Of a DNA stretch of 37,525 bases, positions 14,405-23,344 are shown one piece after another. The DNA comes from Candidatus Gastranaerophilales bacterium (GTDB lineage Bacteria > Cyanobacteriota > Vampirovibrionia > Gastranaerophilales > Gastranaerophilaceae). Numbering within the stretch: position 1 is the first letter of the stretch; each line of letters begins with the position of its first letter. Under the pieces are notes generated by a model. It did no database searches. It was given only the letters and a program-made list of their open reading frames with translations, and was not told the origin of the DNA. The translations under genes were made by a program, and so were the position numbers. The stretch is taken from the NCBI GenBank assembly GCA_024695865.1, contig JAILHI010000085.1, positions 1-37,525 of the forward strand, in the 5' to 3' direction.

Positions 14405-15486
14405 GCCAGAATCTGATGTAATAAATTTGTTTCGATATTGTCGAAAACGGCAACTTCGCCTACATTTGTCGGTAAAATGAAGATTATTTTTCCGTCCTTG
14501 ACTTTTTTGTCAAACTTCATTGCGGAAGTTATCATTTCGGGTGTGTAATAAGGGTGTTCGGGCAGGTTGAACTCAAACATGTTAATGAGTTCCGATGCCT
14601 GATTGTAGTATTCTTCGCTGATTAAATTCAGCGCAAAACTCAAATCAAAACAGACCTGCAAACCGAGAGCAACGGCTTCGCCATGTGTGAAAATACTGTA
14701 ATTCGAGCATTTTTCAAGTGCGTGTCCGTAGGTATGCCCCAAATTCAAAATTGCTCTTAATCCGTTTTCTTTTTCGTCCTTGTGAACAACGGCAGCCTTG
14801 AGTTTGCAGCATATTTCAACGGCCTCGTTTATAAACGAAAGGTTAAGTTTTTTGATTTCCGAAATATTTCCGCTCAAAAAATCTATAAAATTAAATTCAC
14901 CGCAATCGCAGGTTTTTTCTATGAAGGCATATTTTACAACCTCCGCAAACCCTGTTTTTAACTGTCTTTCATCAAGAGTCGTCAGAGTTTTTGTATCTGC
15001 GAGAACGAGTTTGGGTTGATAAAAAGTGCCGATTAAATTTTTGCCGTATTCGTTGTTTACTGCGGTTTTTCCGCCGACGGAGGAATCTACCTGAGCAAGC
15101 AGAGTGGTCGGAATTTGAACAAAATCAACACCCCGTCTGTAAACCGATGCGGCAAAGCCCGTAATGTCGCCGATAACACCGCCGCCAAAGGCAACAAAAG
15201 CACATTTTCTGTCGAGTTTTAATTCTGATGCTTTGTTCAGAATTGATATCAGCGTTTCGTAATTTTTGTATTTTTCTCCGTCAGGAATAATGAATTTTTC
15301 GGCATTTTCGATGTTAAGTTTTTTGCCCCATAAGCCGTCAATTTTTTCATTGGTAATAATAAAATATTTTGATGCGGGGCAGTATCTCAAAAGGTATTCG
15401 TTTGCCTTTTCGAGCAAATCTTCACCGATTATTATGGGATATTTTTTTTCGGAAACCGAATTTATGTCAACCGTTACTTCTCTCAT
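14401..15486 (-). CDS. aroB: 3-dehydroquinate synthase
   Basis: Second step of the shikimate pathway: cyclisation of DAHP to 3-dehydroquinate with catalytic NAD+ and a metal ion. The 361-residue protein shows GDGEKYK-like DGEKYKNYET, the NAD-binding AFGGGVIGDITGFAAS, the PTTLLAQVDSSVGGKTAVN substrate segment, and the metal ligands Glu in FAEVVKYAF, His in NLGHTYGHALE and His in FTHGEAVALG. It overlaps aroK by 20 nt, last in the aroC-aroK-aroB operon. Confidence 0.96.
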   Translation of the reverse strand: MREVTVDINSVSEKKYPIIIGEDLLEKANEYLLRYCPASKYFIITNEKIDGLWGKKLNIENAEKFIIPDGEKYKNYETLISILNKASELKLDRKCAFVAFGGGVIGDITGFAASVYRRGVDFVQIPTTLLAQVDSSVGGKTAVNNEYGKNLIGTFYQPKLVLADTKTLTTLDERQLKTGFAEVVKYAFIEKTCDCGEFNFIDFLSGNISEIKKLNLSFINEAVEICCKLKAAVVHKDEKENGLRAILNLGHTYGHALEKCSNYSIFTHGEAVALGLQVCFDLSFALNLISEEYYNQASELINMFEFNLPEHPYYTPEMITSAMKFDKKVKDGKIIFILPTNVGEVAVFDNIETNLLHQILA

Positions 15487-15988
15487 TATAAATCCTCGTA
15501 ATTTCTTTCACTGTTTCATCTTCGGACAGATTATCCGTTTCTGTTGTAAAATCGGCTTTTTCGTATAATTTGCCTCTTATTTCAAGCATTGAAACAAGTT
15601 TTGCTTTGATATCGTCTGTTTTTAAAAGCGGTCTTGTCGTATCGCCCTGAAGTCTTTTGATTAATGTATCGGGAGAGGTTTTTAAATAAAAGATTATGCC
15701 GTTTTTTTTGAGTTCGGTGATATTTTGTTTGTTTAAAACTATTCCGCCGCCCGTTGAGATAATCTGATTTTCTTTTGCCGAAACCTCTTTTGTAACTTCC
15801 GTTTCAACCTTTCTGAAATACGTTTCGCCGTCATTTGCAAAGATGTCGTTAATTGAGCGGTTTTCTTTTTTCACAATGATTTCATCGGTATCGATAAGTA
15901 CAAAATCCGCAAAAACCTTTTGCAATAATTTTCCGATGGTGGTTTTTCCGCTGCCCGAAAGCCCGACAAGAACAATATTCTTACTCAA
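15467..15988 (-). CDS. aroK: Shikimate kinase
   Basis: Phosphorylates shikimate at O3, the fifth step of the pathway. The 173-residue length is normal. It has the P-loop GLSGSGKTTIG (9-19), the DTDE metal/shikimate motif near residue 33, the FRKVETEV segment with its conserved Arg and Glu, STGGGIVL, and the LID-like RPLLK segment. It overlaps aroC by 8 nt upstream and aroB by 20 nt downstream, so the three are surely cotranscribed and coupled. Confidence 0.95.
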   Translation of the reverse strand: MSKNIVLVGLSGSGKTTIGKLLQKVFADFVLIDTDEIIVKKENRSINDIFANDGETYFRKVETEVTKEVSAKENQIISTGGGIVLNKQNITELKKNGIIFYLKTSPDTLIKRLQGDTTRPLLKTDDIKAKLVSMLEIRGKLYEKADFTTETDNLSEDETVKEITRIYNERSNG

Positions 15989-17156
15989 ATCTTTCCCTCA
16001 GCATTTCTTTGCAGGCTTGATAATTTCTTTTGATTTGTTCAAGATTATCCGAGCCGAATTTTTCAAAAAACGCATTAACCAAAACGGTTGCAATCATAGC
16101 ATCTGCAACTACCCCGCAAGCCGAAACGGCGCAGGTGTCGGAGCGTTCAAAGTGAGCCTGTATTGCTTCTTTTGTTTTTAAATTAACGGAATTAAGCGGT
16201 GTTCTCATTGTCGGGATTGCTTTCATTGAAGCCTTAACGACCAAATCTTCGCCGTTAGTCATTCCGCCTTCAATCCCGCCTGCGTTGTTTGTTTTTCTTG
16301 TGATTTTGCCGTTTTCAAAAAAGATTTCATCGTGGGTGTTTTTGCCCGAAGTTTCGGCAACCCCTGTGCCTAAACCTATTTCAACGGCCTTTACCGCCTG
16401 AATACTCATAACCGCCTGTGCAATTTGTCCGTCAAGTTTTCTGTCCCACTGAACGTGAGAGCCCAAGCCTATCGGAAGATTTTTGTAGATTACTTCGACT
16501 TTTCCGCCGAGGGTGTCGCCGTTTTCTTTTGCCTTGTCGATTTCGGTTTTCATAAGATTGTATGCGTTTTTGTCAGCAACCCTTAAATCATTTGAATTTA
16601 CAATATTTTCATCAACATTTGTGCTCTCTGAAATCTTAACCTTTCCGATTTGCAAAACGTGAGAAAAACCTGTTATATCAAACTGCTTCAGAATGAGTTT
16701 TGCAATTGCTCCGACCGCAACTCTTGCTGCGGTTTCTCTTGCGCTTGAACGTTCTAAAATATCTCTTACATCATCCGAATTGTATTTTATTGCGCCCGCA
16801 AAATCAGCATGTCCGGGGCGTACGTTGGTAATTTCTTTTTCTTTGATTTTTGATAAATTTTCTTCTGTTTGCTCAACGGGCATTATTGACATTGGGATTG
16901 TCCAGTTTTCAAAGTCTTTATTTATTATTTCAATTGCAATCGGAGCGCCTGTCGTTTTGCCCTGTCTGACCCCCGATTTTATTACGGCTTTGTCGGTTTC
17001 GATTTTCATTCTTCCGCCTCTGCCGTAGCCAACCTGCCTTTTTGCAAGTTCTGCGTTAATAAAATCAATATCAATCGGAAAACCCGACGGTACGCCGTCT
17101 ATGATAATATTTAAACTTTGTCCGTGTGATTCGCCTGCTGTAAGAAATCTGAACAT
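15981..17156 (-). CDS. aroC: Chorismate synthase
   Basis: Last shared step of aromatic synthesis: anti-1,4-elimination of EPSP to chorismate, using reduced FMN. Signature sequences are FLTAGESHG at the N-terminus, RGGRM, RSSARETAARVAVGAIAK, and the GGIEGGMTNGEDL flavin/substrate region. I place the start at ATG 17156 (391 residues) because AGAGGTG lies 6 nt upstream and the protein then begins MFRFLTAGESHG as in the family; an upstream in-frame ATG at 17195 would add 13 unrelated residues. First gene of the aroC-aroK-aroB operon. Confidence 0.96.
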   Translation of the reverse strand: MFRFLTAGESHGQSLNIIIDGVPSGFPIDIDFINAELAKRQVGYGRGGRMKIETDKAVIKSGVRQGKTTGAPIAIEIINKDFENWTIPMSIMPVEQTEENLSKIKEKEITNVRPGHADFAGAIKYNSDDVRDILERSSARETAARVAVGAIAKLILKQFDITGFSHVLQIGKVKISESTNVDENIVNSNDLRVADKNAYNLMKTEIDKAKENGDTLGGKVEVIYKNLPIGLGSHVQWDRKLDGQIAQAVMSIQAVKAVEIGLGTGVAETSGKNTHDEIFFENGKITRKTNNAGGIEGGMTNGEDLVVKASMKAIPTMRTPLNSVNLKTKEAIQAHFERSDTCAVSACGVVADAMIATVLVNAFFEKFGSDNLEQIKRNYQACKEMLRERFE

Positions 17157-17175
17157 ATTAAACACCTCTTTTGAT

Positions 17176-17181
17176 ATTGTA
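17176..17181 (-). promoter_or_regulatory. Candidate -10 box of the aroCKB operon
   Basis: TACAAT on the minus strand (17181-17176) gives a start near 17170 and a short leader containing the aroC ribosome binding site. The -35 region is poor (TTTACA at 15 bp or TTGTTT at 18 bp). Confidence 0.4.
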
Positions 17182-17240
17182 CTATAAAATTGCAATTGTA
17201 AACAAACTTAAATCGGAAAAGGTAACGAAAACCTAAATAT

Positions 17241-17269
17241 TTGCCAACTTTTTTAATTAATTATATGAT
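17241..17269 (+). promoter_or_regulatory. Sigma-70 promoter of glnA
   Basis: TTGCCA (17241-17246), a 17-bp spacer and TATGAT (17264-17269) each differ by one base from consensus. The predicted start is near 17276, giving a 24-nt leader with AAGGA before the ATG. I see no NtcA-like GTA-N8-TAC site and no glnA riboswitch fold in the gap. Confidence 0.6.
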
Positions 17270-17299
17270 AAATTTTGTAGTTTAAATAAGGATATATTT

Positions 17300-18664
17300 A
17301 TGCAGGAATTTACTTATCAGAGATTAGACGGAAATAAATATTCGGAAGAAGATATCAAACGTTTAATAAAAGAAAATGATATAAAATTTATCAGATTGCA
17401 GTTTGTTGACTTGCACGGACAGGTTAAAAATCTTGCAATCCCCGTAGAGCATTTGGATAAAGCGCTTGAAAACGAAATGATGCTTGACGGCTCGTCAATC
17501 AAAGGTTTCAGAAGTATTGAAACTTCGGATATGTATTTTTATCCCGACAGAAATACTTTCACGGTTCTTCCATGGAGAACAAAAGACGGCTCAAAAGTTG
17601 CAAGACTTATCTGCGACATTTACAATGCGGACGGAACTCCTTTTGAAGGCTGTCCGAGATGTAATCTGAAAAGAGTTATGCAGCAGGCGGCAGATTTAGG
17701 CTATACAATGAACATGGGCCCCGAAGCCGAATTCTTCCTGTTTGCGAAAAATTCTGACGGAACAAAAGCCGTTAATATTCACGACCATGCGGGTTATTAC
17801 GACGTAGGCCCCGAAGATTTGGGCGAAGATGTAAGAAGCGATATTGTCGAAACTTTGCAGGAAATGGGCTTTGATATTGAAGCATCTCACCACGAAGCAG
17901 CGCCCAGCCAGCACGAAGTTGACTTTAAATACGCAGATATTCTGACAACGGCTGACAATGTCGTAACTTTTAAATCAACGGTTAAAGCGGTTGCTTCAAA
18001 ATACGGTTTATTTGCAACCTTTATGCCGAAACCCGTTTTCGGAATTAACGGTTCGGGTATGCACTGCAACGTTTCGTTGTTCAAGAAAAATAAAAATATC
18101 TTCTATGATGCAAAGGCTCCCTACGGACTTTCAACAGAGGCTATGTATTCAATCGGTGGCATGTTAAAGCACATTCAGGCAATTACCGCAATCTTAAATC
18201 CCACGGTTAACAGTTATAAAAGACTTGTTCCGGGTTATGAAGCGCCTGTTTATCTTGCCTGGTCTTTGGCAAACAGAAGTGCGTTATTAAGAGTTCCCGC
18301 AAAGAGAGGAAACGCAACGAGAGTCGAACTTCGTTCACCCGACCCCGCATGTAACCCTTATCTTGCATTTGCGGCAATTCTTGAAGCATGTATCGACGGT
18401 ATCAAAAACAAAATTGAACCGCCTGCCGTTGTTGAAAGCAACATATACGCTTTGAGCGAAAAAGAACGTAAAAAACAAAAGATATATGCACTTCCCGGTA
18501 GTCTTGCAGAGGCAATCGAACTTTTTGAAAAAAGTCCGATTACAAATTCAGCACTCGGTGAACATATATACAATGAGTTTCTGGATACAAAAAAACGTGA
18601 ATGGGATCAGTTCAGAACAAACGTTTCCGCCTGGGAAATTGCAAAATATCTTGAAAAAGCATAA
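17300..18664 (+). CDS. glnA: Glutamine synthetase, type I
   Basis: ATP-dependent ammonia assimilation into glutamine; forms a dodecamer. The 454-residue protein shows LDGSSIKGF, MNMGPEAEFFLF with metal-binding glutamates, EASHHEAAPSQHEVDFKY, GSGMHCNVSLF and NRSALLRVPAKRGNATRVELRSPDP, all GSI hallmarks. The C-terminal region reads NIYALSEKERKKQKIYALPGSL rather than the NLYDLPPEE adenylylation motif of GSI-beta, so it looks like a GSI-alpha type not controlled by adenylylation. Transcribed from its own promoter and ended by a strong terminator, so it is monocistronic. Confidence 0.97.
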   Translation: MQEFTYQRLDGNKYSEEDIKRLIKENDIKFIRLQFVDLHGQVKNLAIPVEHLDKALENEMMLDGSSIKGFRSIETSDMYFYPDRNTFTVLPWRTKDGSKVARLICDIYNADGTPFEGCPRCNLKRVMQQAADLGYTMNMGPEAEFFLFAKNSDGTKAVNIHDHAGYYDVGPEDLGEDVRSDIVETLQEMGFDIEASHHEAAPSQHEVDFKYADILTTADNVVTFKSTVKAVASKYGLFATFMPKPVFGINGSGMHCNVSLFKKNKNIFYDAKAPYGLSTEAMYSIGGMLKHIQAITAILNPTVNSYKRLVPGYEAPVYLAWSLANRSALLRVPAKRGNATRVELRSPDPACNPYLAFAAILEACIDGIKNKIEPPAVVESNIYALSEKERKKQKIYALPGSLAEAIELFEKSPITNSALGEHIYNEFLDTKKREWDQFRTNVSAWEIAKYLEKA

Positions 18665-18668
18665 AAAC

Positions 18669-18698
18669 AAAGGGGTATTTTTACCCCTTTATTTTTTT
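18669..18698 (+). terminator. Rho-independent terminator after glnA
   Basis: AAGGGGTA (18670-18677) pairs perfectly with 18682-18689 around a TTTT loop, and a seven-T run follows at 18692-18698. It lies 5 nt after the glnA stop. Confidence 0.92.
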
Positions 18699-18699
18699 G

Positions 18700-18708
18700 T
18701 GTTATCAT
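18700..18708 (+). promoter_or_regulatory. Extended -10 promoter of gatB
   Basis: TGTTATCAT (TG, one base, TATCAT at 18703-18708) directly follows the glnA terminator and lies 29 nt before the gatB ATG, the same terminator-then-extended -10 arrangement as secY/adk. Confidence 0.5.
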
Positions 18709-18737
18709 ATTCGCATAGAAAAGAATGAGGAAAAGTT

Positions 18738-20195
18738 ATGCCTTCAATGGAAGAATTAAGAAAAAAATATGAAACTGTCGTAGGGCTTGAAGTCCATGCC
18801 CAGTTAAAAACAAAATCCAAAATCTTTGCACCCGATGCAACGGATTTCGGAAACGAACAAAATACGCAGATAAGTGCAATTACACTCGGTATGCCGGGGG
18901 TTTTGCCCGTTTTGAACAAAGAAGTTGTCAATATGGGTATTTTAACGGGGCTTGCTCTGCATTGCGAAATACCGCACAGATGTAAATTTGACAGAAAACA
19001 GTATTTTTACGCTGACCTTCCGAAAGGCTATCAGATATCGCAATATGATGAACCGATTTGTGTAAACGGTTATATTGATATTCAGGGCAAGAGAATAGGT
19101 ATCACAAGAGCCCACCTTGAAGAAGATGCGGGAAAACTTGTTCACGCAGGCGCTTCGGGTATTGCGGGTTCTTCTTATTCTCTGGTTGACTTAAACAGAG
19201 CGGGAACACCGCTTTTGGAAATCGTATCGGAGCCTGATATGCGTTCTTCCGATGAAGCAAGGGCTTATATGGAAGAATTAAGAACGATTTTGAGATATAT
19301 CGGTGTTTGCGACGGAAACCTTGAAGAAGGTTCAATGCGCTGTGATGCCAATATTTCAGTCCGCCCCGTCGGTCAAAAGGAATTTGGTACCCGTGCCGAA
19401 ATCAAAAACGTAAACAGTTTCAGAGCATTACAAAGAGCAATCGAGTACGAAGTTGACAGACAGATTGAAATTATCGAGGACGGTGGTGAAGTCGTTCAGG
19501 AAACACGACTTTGGGACGATAACTCGGGTGAAACACGTTCTATGAGAGGAAAAGAAGATGCCCACGATTACAGATACTTCCCCGAACCTGATTTGATGCC
19601 GCTTGAAATTTCTGATGAATGGAAAAATTCAATCAGAGAAAAAATGCCTGAATTGCCCGATGCCAAAAGAGCAAGATATCAGAGTTTGGGTCTTTCCGAA
19701 TACGATGCAAACGTAATTGTTGAACAGATGGATACGGCTTTGTTCTTTGACAAAGTGCTTGAAGCGGGTGCCGATGCAAAAATTGCAAATAACTTCCTTA
19801 TGAAAGAAGTTACGGCATTCTTAAAAGAAGAACATAAGGCTATCAATGAAACAAAAATGACAGTTGAGTCTTTTGCAGAATTAGTCAAAATGGTTTCAAA
19901 AGGCACTATTTCAAACAACATTGGTAAGCAAATCGTCACAACTCTACTTAAAGACGGCGGAAGTGCAAAAGAAATCGTTGAAAAACAGGGCTTGAGTACG
20001 ATTTCAGACGAGGGTAAACTTAAAGAGATTATCGATAAAATTATTGCCGACAATCCGAATCAGACGGAACAGTACAGAAACGGAAAAGACAAACTGTTCG
20101 GTTTCTTTGTCGGACAGGCGATGAAAGCAACTCAGGGCAGGGCAGAACCTCAATTGCTTAATAAAATGCTCAAAGAGGCTTTGGATAATAAATAA
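18738..20195 (+). CDS. gatB: Aspartyl/glutamyl-tRNA amidotransferase subunit B
   Basis: GatB binds the acceptor end of misacylated Glu-tRNA(Gln) or Asp-tRNA(Asn) and phosphorylates the acyl group within the GatCAB complex. The 485-residue protein has the N-terminal VGLEVHAQLKTKSKIF signature, the central LDLNRAGTPLLEIVSEPD-like segment, GSMRCDANISVRP and RYFPEPDL, followed by the helical middle domain and the C-terminal tRNA-binding YqeY-like tail ending near LLNKMLKEAL. gatA and gatC are not adjacent. Its presence implies an indirect route to Gln-tRNA or Asn-tRNA. Confidence 0.97.
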   Translation: MPSMEELRKKYETVVGLEVHAQLKTKSKIFAPDATDFGNEQNTQISAITLGMPGVLPVLNKEVVNMGILTGLALHCEIPHRCKFDRKQYFYADLPKGYQISQYDEPICVNGYIDIQGKRIGITRAHLEEDAGKLVHAGASGIAGSSYSLVDLNRAGTPLLEIVSEPDMRSSDEARAYMEELRTILRYIGVCDGNLEEGSMRCDANISVRPVGQKEFGTRAEIKNVNSFRALQRAIEYEVDRQIEIIEDGGEVVQETRLWDDNSGETRSMRGKEDAHDYRYFPEPDLMPLEISDEWKNSIREKMPELPDAKRARYQSLGLSEYDANVIVEQMDTALFFDKVLEAGADAKIANNFLMKEVTAFLKEEHKAINETKMTVESFAELVKMVSKGTISNNIGKQIVTTLLKDGGSAKEIVEKQGLSTISDEGKLKEIIDKIIADNPNQTEQYRNGKDKLFGFFVGQAMKATQGRAEPQLLNKMLKEALDNK

Positions 20196-20196
20196 C

Positions 20197-20226
20197 AAAA
20201 AAGGTCAGTTTATCTGACCCTTTTTT
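20197..20226 (+). terminator. Rho-independent terminator after gatB
   Basis: GGTCAG (20203-20208) pairs with CTGACC (20214-20219) around TTTAT, flanked by A and T runs with one unpaired C. It starts 2 nt after the gatB stop. Confidence 0.85.
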
Positions 20227-20239
20227 AAAGGAAACAAAA

Positions 20240-20740
20240 ATGAATTATTTAATGTCAATCAAAAACACCTTGTACAATATTTCTCTAGACGGGCGTGCCG
20301 ATAACAGAGAATACATTGCCTATAAGGTTTTTGAATACGTTTTTGAATTTATTAATTTTTTCTTTTATACACTTCCTATAGTGTTCGTTTTGTTTGCAAT
20401 AATTGCTTCGGCAGGTGAAACTTATTTGTGGAATAATCCAAATACTCCAGCCCAACACTTGTTTAATTACACTCTTGCCGCATCAATAGTATTTATACCA
20501 TTAAATATATGGATAAGACTTGCGGGATATTGCGTTTCTGTTCGGCGGCTGCACGATATAAATCAGAGCGGCTGGATATATTTCGGGCTTTGCGTGATTG
20601 CCTGCACCTTCGGTATAATGTTTAATTTTCTGATATTTTTTGCGGCTTTTATAGTTTTGGCAATTATAAAAAGTTACGAAGGTGAAAATCAATACGGTAT
20701 AAAAACTCTAAACACAGAAGATTTTAAAACTTTGGAATAA
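20240..20740 (+). CDS. DUF805 family membrane protein
   Basis: A 166-residue integral membrane protein. Three to four hydrophobic segments lie at about 35-60, 75-95 and 113-140. The DUF805 signature is clear: RRLHDINQSGWIYF at about 97-110 and the terminal EGENQYG, with the usual N-terminal DGRADNREYIAYKVFEYV (normally GRxxRxEYW). The function of the family is unknown. AAAGGA lies upstream of the ATG and a terminator separates it from gatB. Its last 17 nt overlap antiparallel with the end of the next gene on the minus strand. Confidence 0.85.
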   Translation: MNYLMSIKNTLYNISLDGRADNREYIAYKVFEYVFEFINFFFYTLPIVFVLFAIIASAGETYLWNNPNTPAQHLFNYTLAASIVFIPLNIWIRLAGYCVSVRRLHDINQSGWIYFGLCVIACTFGIMFNFLIFFAAFIVLAIIKSYEGENQYGIKTLNTEDFKTLE

Positions 20741-21248
20741 TCGCAAATGCCTTTTGAAAAGCAGTTTCGTAATTAAGAATGTATATTCCCTCGTCTTCTT
20801 TGAGGGTAATTGTTGCAGACAGTTTTGTTCTGACTCTTTTATCGTAAATTTCAAGTTCATGTTTGAACTTTTTTGCTTTTCTCTGATGTCCTCTGTTCAT
20901 ATATTTCTGATATTTTGTTGCAAGTTCCTCACGTTTTTTAAAATCGGAATCCTCTCTCATTTCTTCGGATAAGCCTGCAACGGGTACTCTTGCTTTAATT
21001 TCGTTGCTTTGTAAAAATAAAAGGTATTTCCTGTCAAAATCAAGTGCAATCATGTACATGCCATGGGGCAAAACATCACCGTCTTGGTCATATAAGTCAA
21101 AAGGCATACGCAAAATCGGATAATTTGTATCGGGATATCCGTATTGGTAGATTGTGCTTGTTCCGTCCATTATACCCGATACTTCGGGTTTGTGAACAAA
21201 AAGGGATTCTCTGTCGTTCCAGGTCGGTTTGTCAAAAACGTCAAACAT
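20724..21248 (-). CDS. Conserved-looking protein of unknown function
   Basis: I do not recognise this protein. I place the start at ATG 21248 (174 residues, beginning MFDVFDKPTW) because GAAAGGA lies about 8 nt upstream; the open frame continues upstream to 21416, but that part overlaps clpP and its promoter. The protein is soluble, with no signal peptide or membrane segment. The first 100 residues are strand-rich with many aromatic and acidic residues (YPILRMPFDLYDQDGDVLPHG, then YMIALDFDRKYLLFL). Residues about 100-140 form a charged helix (EMREDSDFKKREELATKYQKY and the Lys/Arg-rich HQRKAKKFKHELE), and the last 30 residues return to beta. The antiparallel 17-nt overlap with DUF805 is at the 3' end. 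No function is proposed. Confidence 0.7.
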   Translation of the reverse strand: MFDVFDKPTWNDRESLFVHKPEVSGIMDGTSTIYQYGYPDTNYPILRMPFDLYDQDGDVLPHGMYMIALDFDRKYLLFLQSNEIKARVPVAGLSEEMREDSDFKKREELATKYQKYMNRGHQRKAKKFKHELEIYDKRVRTKLSATITLKEDEGIYILNYETAFQKAFAIIPKF

Positions 21249-21270
21249 AGAAAATCCTTTCGTTAAAAAC

Positions 21271-21299
21271 TTGTTATCTTTGTATGCTTTTAATATAAT
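21271..21299 (+). promoter_or_regulatory. Sigma-70 promoter of clpP-ffh
   Basis: TTGTTA (21271-21276), 17 bp and a perfect TATAAT (21294-21299). The start would be near 21306, with AAAGGA ahead of the ATG at 21332. No CIRCE or CtsR-like repeat is visible. Confidence 0.6.
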
Positions 21300-21331
21300 T
21301 ATAATGTAAAATGCTATTAAAGGAAAATGTA

Positions 21332-21946
21332 ATGGATTATACAAAAATTCTTTCATATATGCCGACGGTAATTGAGTCATCATCAAGAGGCGAACGCTCT
21401 TTTGACATCTTTTCAAGATTACTCAGAGAAAGAATAATTTTTCTCGGTGATGAAATAGATGACGATATGGCAAACTCGATTGTTGCGCAGTTATTGCTTT
21501 TAGACAGCGAAAACCCCGAAAAAGACATTATGTTGTATATCAATTCACCGGGGGGCGTGATTACATCGGGCTTTGCGATTTTCGATACGATGAACCACAT
21601 CAGAGCAGATGTCAGCACTATCTGTATCGGTGAAGCGGCAAGTATGGGCGCATTTTTGCTTTCGGCGGGAACCCCCGGAAAGAGATTATCTCTGCCGAGT
21701 TCAAGAATAATGATTCACCAGCCTTTAGGCGGTGCAAAAGGACAGGCTTCCGATATTGAAATTGAGGCAAAAGAAATTTTGAGAATGAGGAGCACTCTCA
21801 ACGAATTGCTTGCAAAACATACGGGACAGCCGCTTGAAAAAATCAAAAAGGATACGGAAAGAGATTACTACATGTCAGCCCAGCAGGCTTGCGAATACGG
21901 GCTTATAGACAAAGTAATTTCAAGTGCTGATTACGGAAAGAAATAA
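21332..21946 (+). CDS. clpP: ATP-dependent Clp protease proteolytic subunit
   Basis: Serine protease that forms the double-heptamer chamber of Clp proteases. I choose ATG 21332 (204 residues) because AAAGGA lies 7 nt upstream; the in-frame ATG at 21311 lacks one. The catalytic triad is visible: Ser104 in [11 protein letters not shown], His129 in [10 protein letters not shown] and Asp178 in DTERD, with spacing as in E. coli ClpP. The YINSPGG oxyanion motif and IPxVIE-like N-terminus ([16 protein letters not shown]) are present. ffh follows after 3 nt. No clpX neighbour is present. Confidence 0.97.
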   Translation: MDYTKILSYMPTVIESSSRGERSFDIFSRLLRERIIFLGDEIDDDMANSIVAQLLLLDSENPEKDIMLYINSPGGVITSGFAIFDTMNHIRADVSTICIGEAASMGAFLLSAGTPGKRLSLPSSRIMIHQPLGGAKGQASDIEIEAKEILRMRSTLNELLAKHTGQPLEKIKKDTERDYYMSAQQACEYGLIDKVISSADYGKK

Positions 21947-21949
21947 AAA

Positions 21950-23320
21950 ATGTTTGATAATTTATCTGAACGTCTTACGGAAATAATAAGAAAAACTTCG
22001 GGCAACGACAAACTTACCGAAGACAATATGCAGGAGGCTTTGAGAGAAGTCCGCAGAGCCTTGCTTGAAGCCGATGTTAACCTTACCGTTGTTAAATCTT
22101 TTATCACAAAGGTAAGAGAAAGAGCAGAGGGCGAAAAGGTTGTTCAGGGCGTAAATCCGAGTCAGCAACTGGTTAAAATCGTTCACGACGAACTGACAAT
22201 ACTTCTCGGAAAAGAAGATGCACCGCTTGATATGAGCGGTCATCCGTCTTTGATTATGATGCTCGGCTTGCAGGGTTCAGGTAAAACTACATCTTGTGCG
22301 AAACTTGCAATGAAGTTTAAAAAAGACGGCAGAAAACCGCTTATGATTGCCGCAGACGTATATCGTCCAGCCGCAATCACACAGTTAAAAACTCTCGGTC
22401 AGCAAATCGGGGTTGATGTGTTTACCATTGACGGTTCTCAGGACGTTCAGAGTGTAGTTCGTCAGGGTATTGAAAAGGCAAAAGCCGAAAGTTATAACCC
22501 CGTTTTAATAGATACGGCAGGCCGTTTGCAGATTGATACCGATATGATGGCGGAATTGCTGATTTTGGATAAGGTTTATCAGCCGCAGGAAAAATTGCTT
22601 GTCATCGATGCAATGACAGGTCAGGAAGCCGTCAACGTTGCAAGAGATTTTAATGCTCAACTTGAAATCACGGGTACAATTTTGACAAAGACAGACGGTG
22701 ATGCAAGAGGCGGTGCCGCTTTGAGCGTTGTTCACCAGACGGGTAAACCGATTAAGTTTATCGGTAAAGGCGAAAAAATCGAGCCGCTTGAAGATTTTCA
22801 CCCCGCAAGACTTGCCGACAGAATTTTGGGTATGGGCGATATCGTTTCGCTCGTTGAAAAGGCACAGGAAGTTTTTGACGAAAAGCAGGCAAAAGAACTT
22901 GAATCCAAAATGAAAAAAGCCGAATTTTCGTTTAACGACTTTTTGAAAATGCAAAAACAAATGAAGATGTTCGGTTCAATAGAAAATCTGCTCGGTATGT
23001 TGCCTATTCCGGGGCTAAACAAAGACAACAGAGAAATGATTGCAAACGAGGGCGAAAAACAACTCAAAAAAATTGAGAGTTTCATAAACAGTATGACTCC
23101 CGAAGAAAGAGATAATCCCGAAATAATTAACAGTTCGAGAAAACGCAGACTTTCTGCGGGTTCGGGACTTCCGATGCACGAGGTAAACCTCATTATTACC
23201 CAGTTTGAACAGATGAGAAAAATGATGAAAGGTTTCTCAAATATTCAGGAAAAAGCGAAAAAGGGCAAGTTGAAAATGCCTAAAATGCCCAATTATCCTC
23301 AATTCCCGACAAAATTTTAA
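21950..23320 (+). CDS. ffh: Signal recognition particle protein (SRP54 homologue)
   Basis: GTPase that binds signal sequences of nascent membrane proteins and delivers them to FtsY/SecY. The 456-residue protein has the N domain (1-95), the G domain with G1 GLQGSGKTT (106-114), DVYRPAAITQLK, G3 DTAGRL, and TKTDGDARGG, then the methionine-rich M domain with FLKMQKQMKMFGSIENLLGMLPIPG and the RNA-binding SSRKRRLSAGSG motif. It ends with a Lys/Met/Pro-rich tail. It is coupled to clpP and followed after 24 nt by DAHP synthase. Confidence 0.97.
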   Translation: MFDNLSERLTEIIRKTSGNDKLTEDNMQEALREVRRALLEADVNLTVVKSFITKVRERAEGEKVVQGVNPSQQLVKIVHDELTILLGKEDAPLDMSGHPSLIMMLGLQGSGKTTSCAKLAMKFKKDGRKPLMIAADVYRPAAITQLKTLGQQIGVDVFTIDGSQDVQSVVRQGIEKAKAESYNPVLIDTAGRLQIDTDMMAELLILDKVYQPQEKLLVIDAMTGQEAVNVARDFNAQLEITGTILTKTDGDARGGAALSVVHQTGKPIKFIGKGEKIEPLEDFHPARLADRILGMGDIVSLVEKAQEVFDEKQAKELESKMKKAEFSFNDFLKMQKQMKMFGSIENLLGMLPIPGLNKDNREMIANEGEKQLKKIESFINSMTPEERDNPEIINSSRKRRLSAGSGLPMHEVNLIITQFEQMRKMMKGFSNIQEKAKKGKLKMPKMPNYPQFPTKF

Positions 23321-23344
23321 TCAGACATATAAGGATTTGGAAAT

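Noticed and set aside
15843-16181. Plus-strand open frames opposite aroK and aroC (also 16693-17028 and 15266-15568)
   Set aside because: They are antisense shadows of well-identified aro genes, without ribosome binding sites or recognisable motifs.
17157-17299. glnA-type riboswitch or NtcA site before glnA
   Set aside because: No GTA-N8-TAC palindrome and no recognisable glnA RNA fold; the gap is explained by two divergent promoters.
21311-21331. Earlier ATG for clpP
   Set aside because: No Shine-Dalgarno; it lies 5 nt after the predicted transcription start, and the protein beginning at 21332 matches the family N-terminus.
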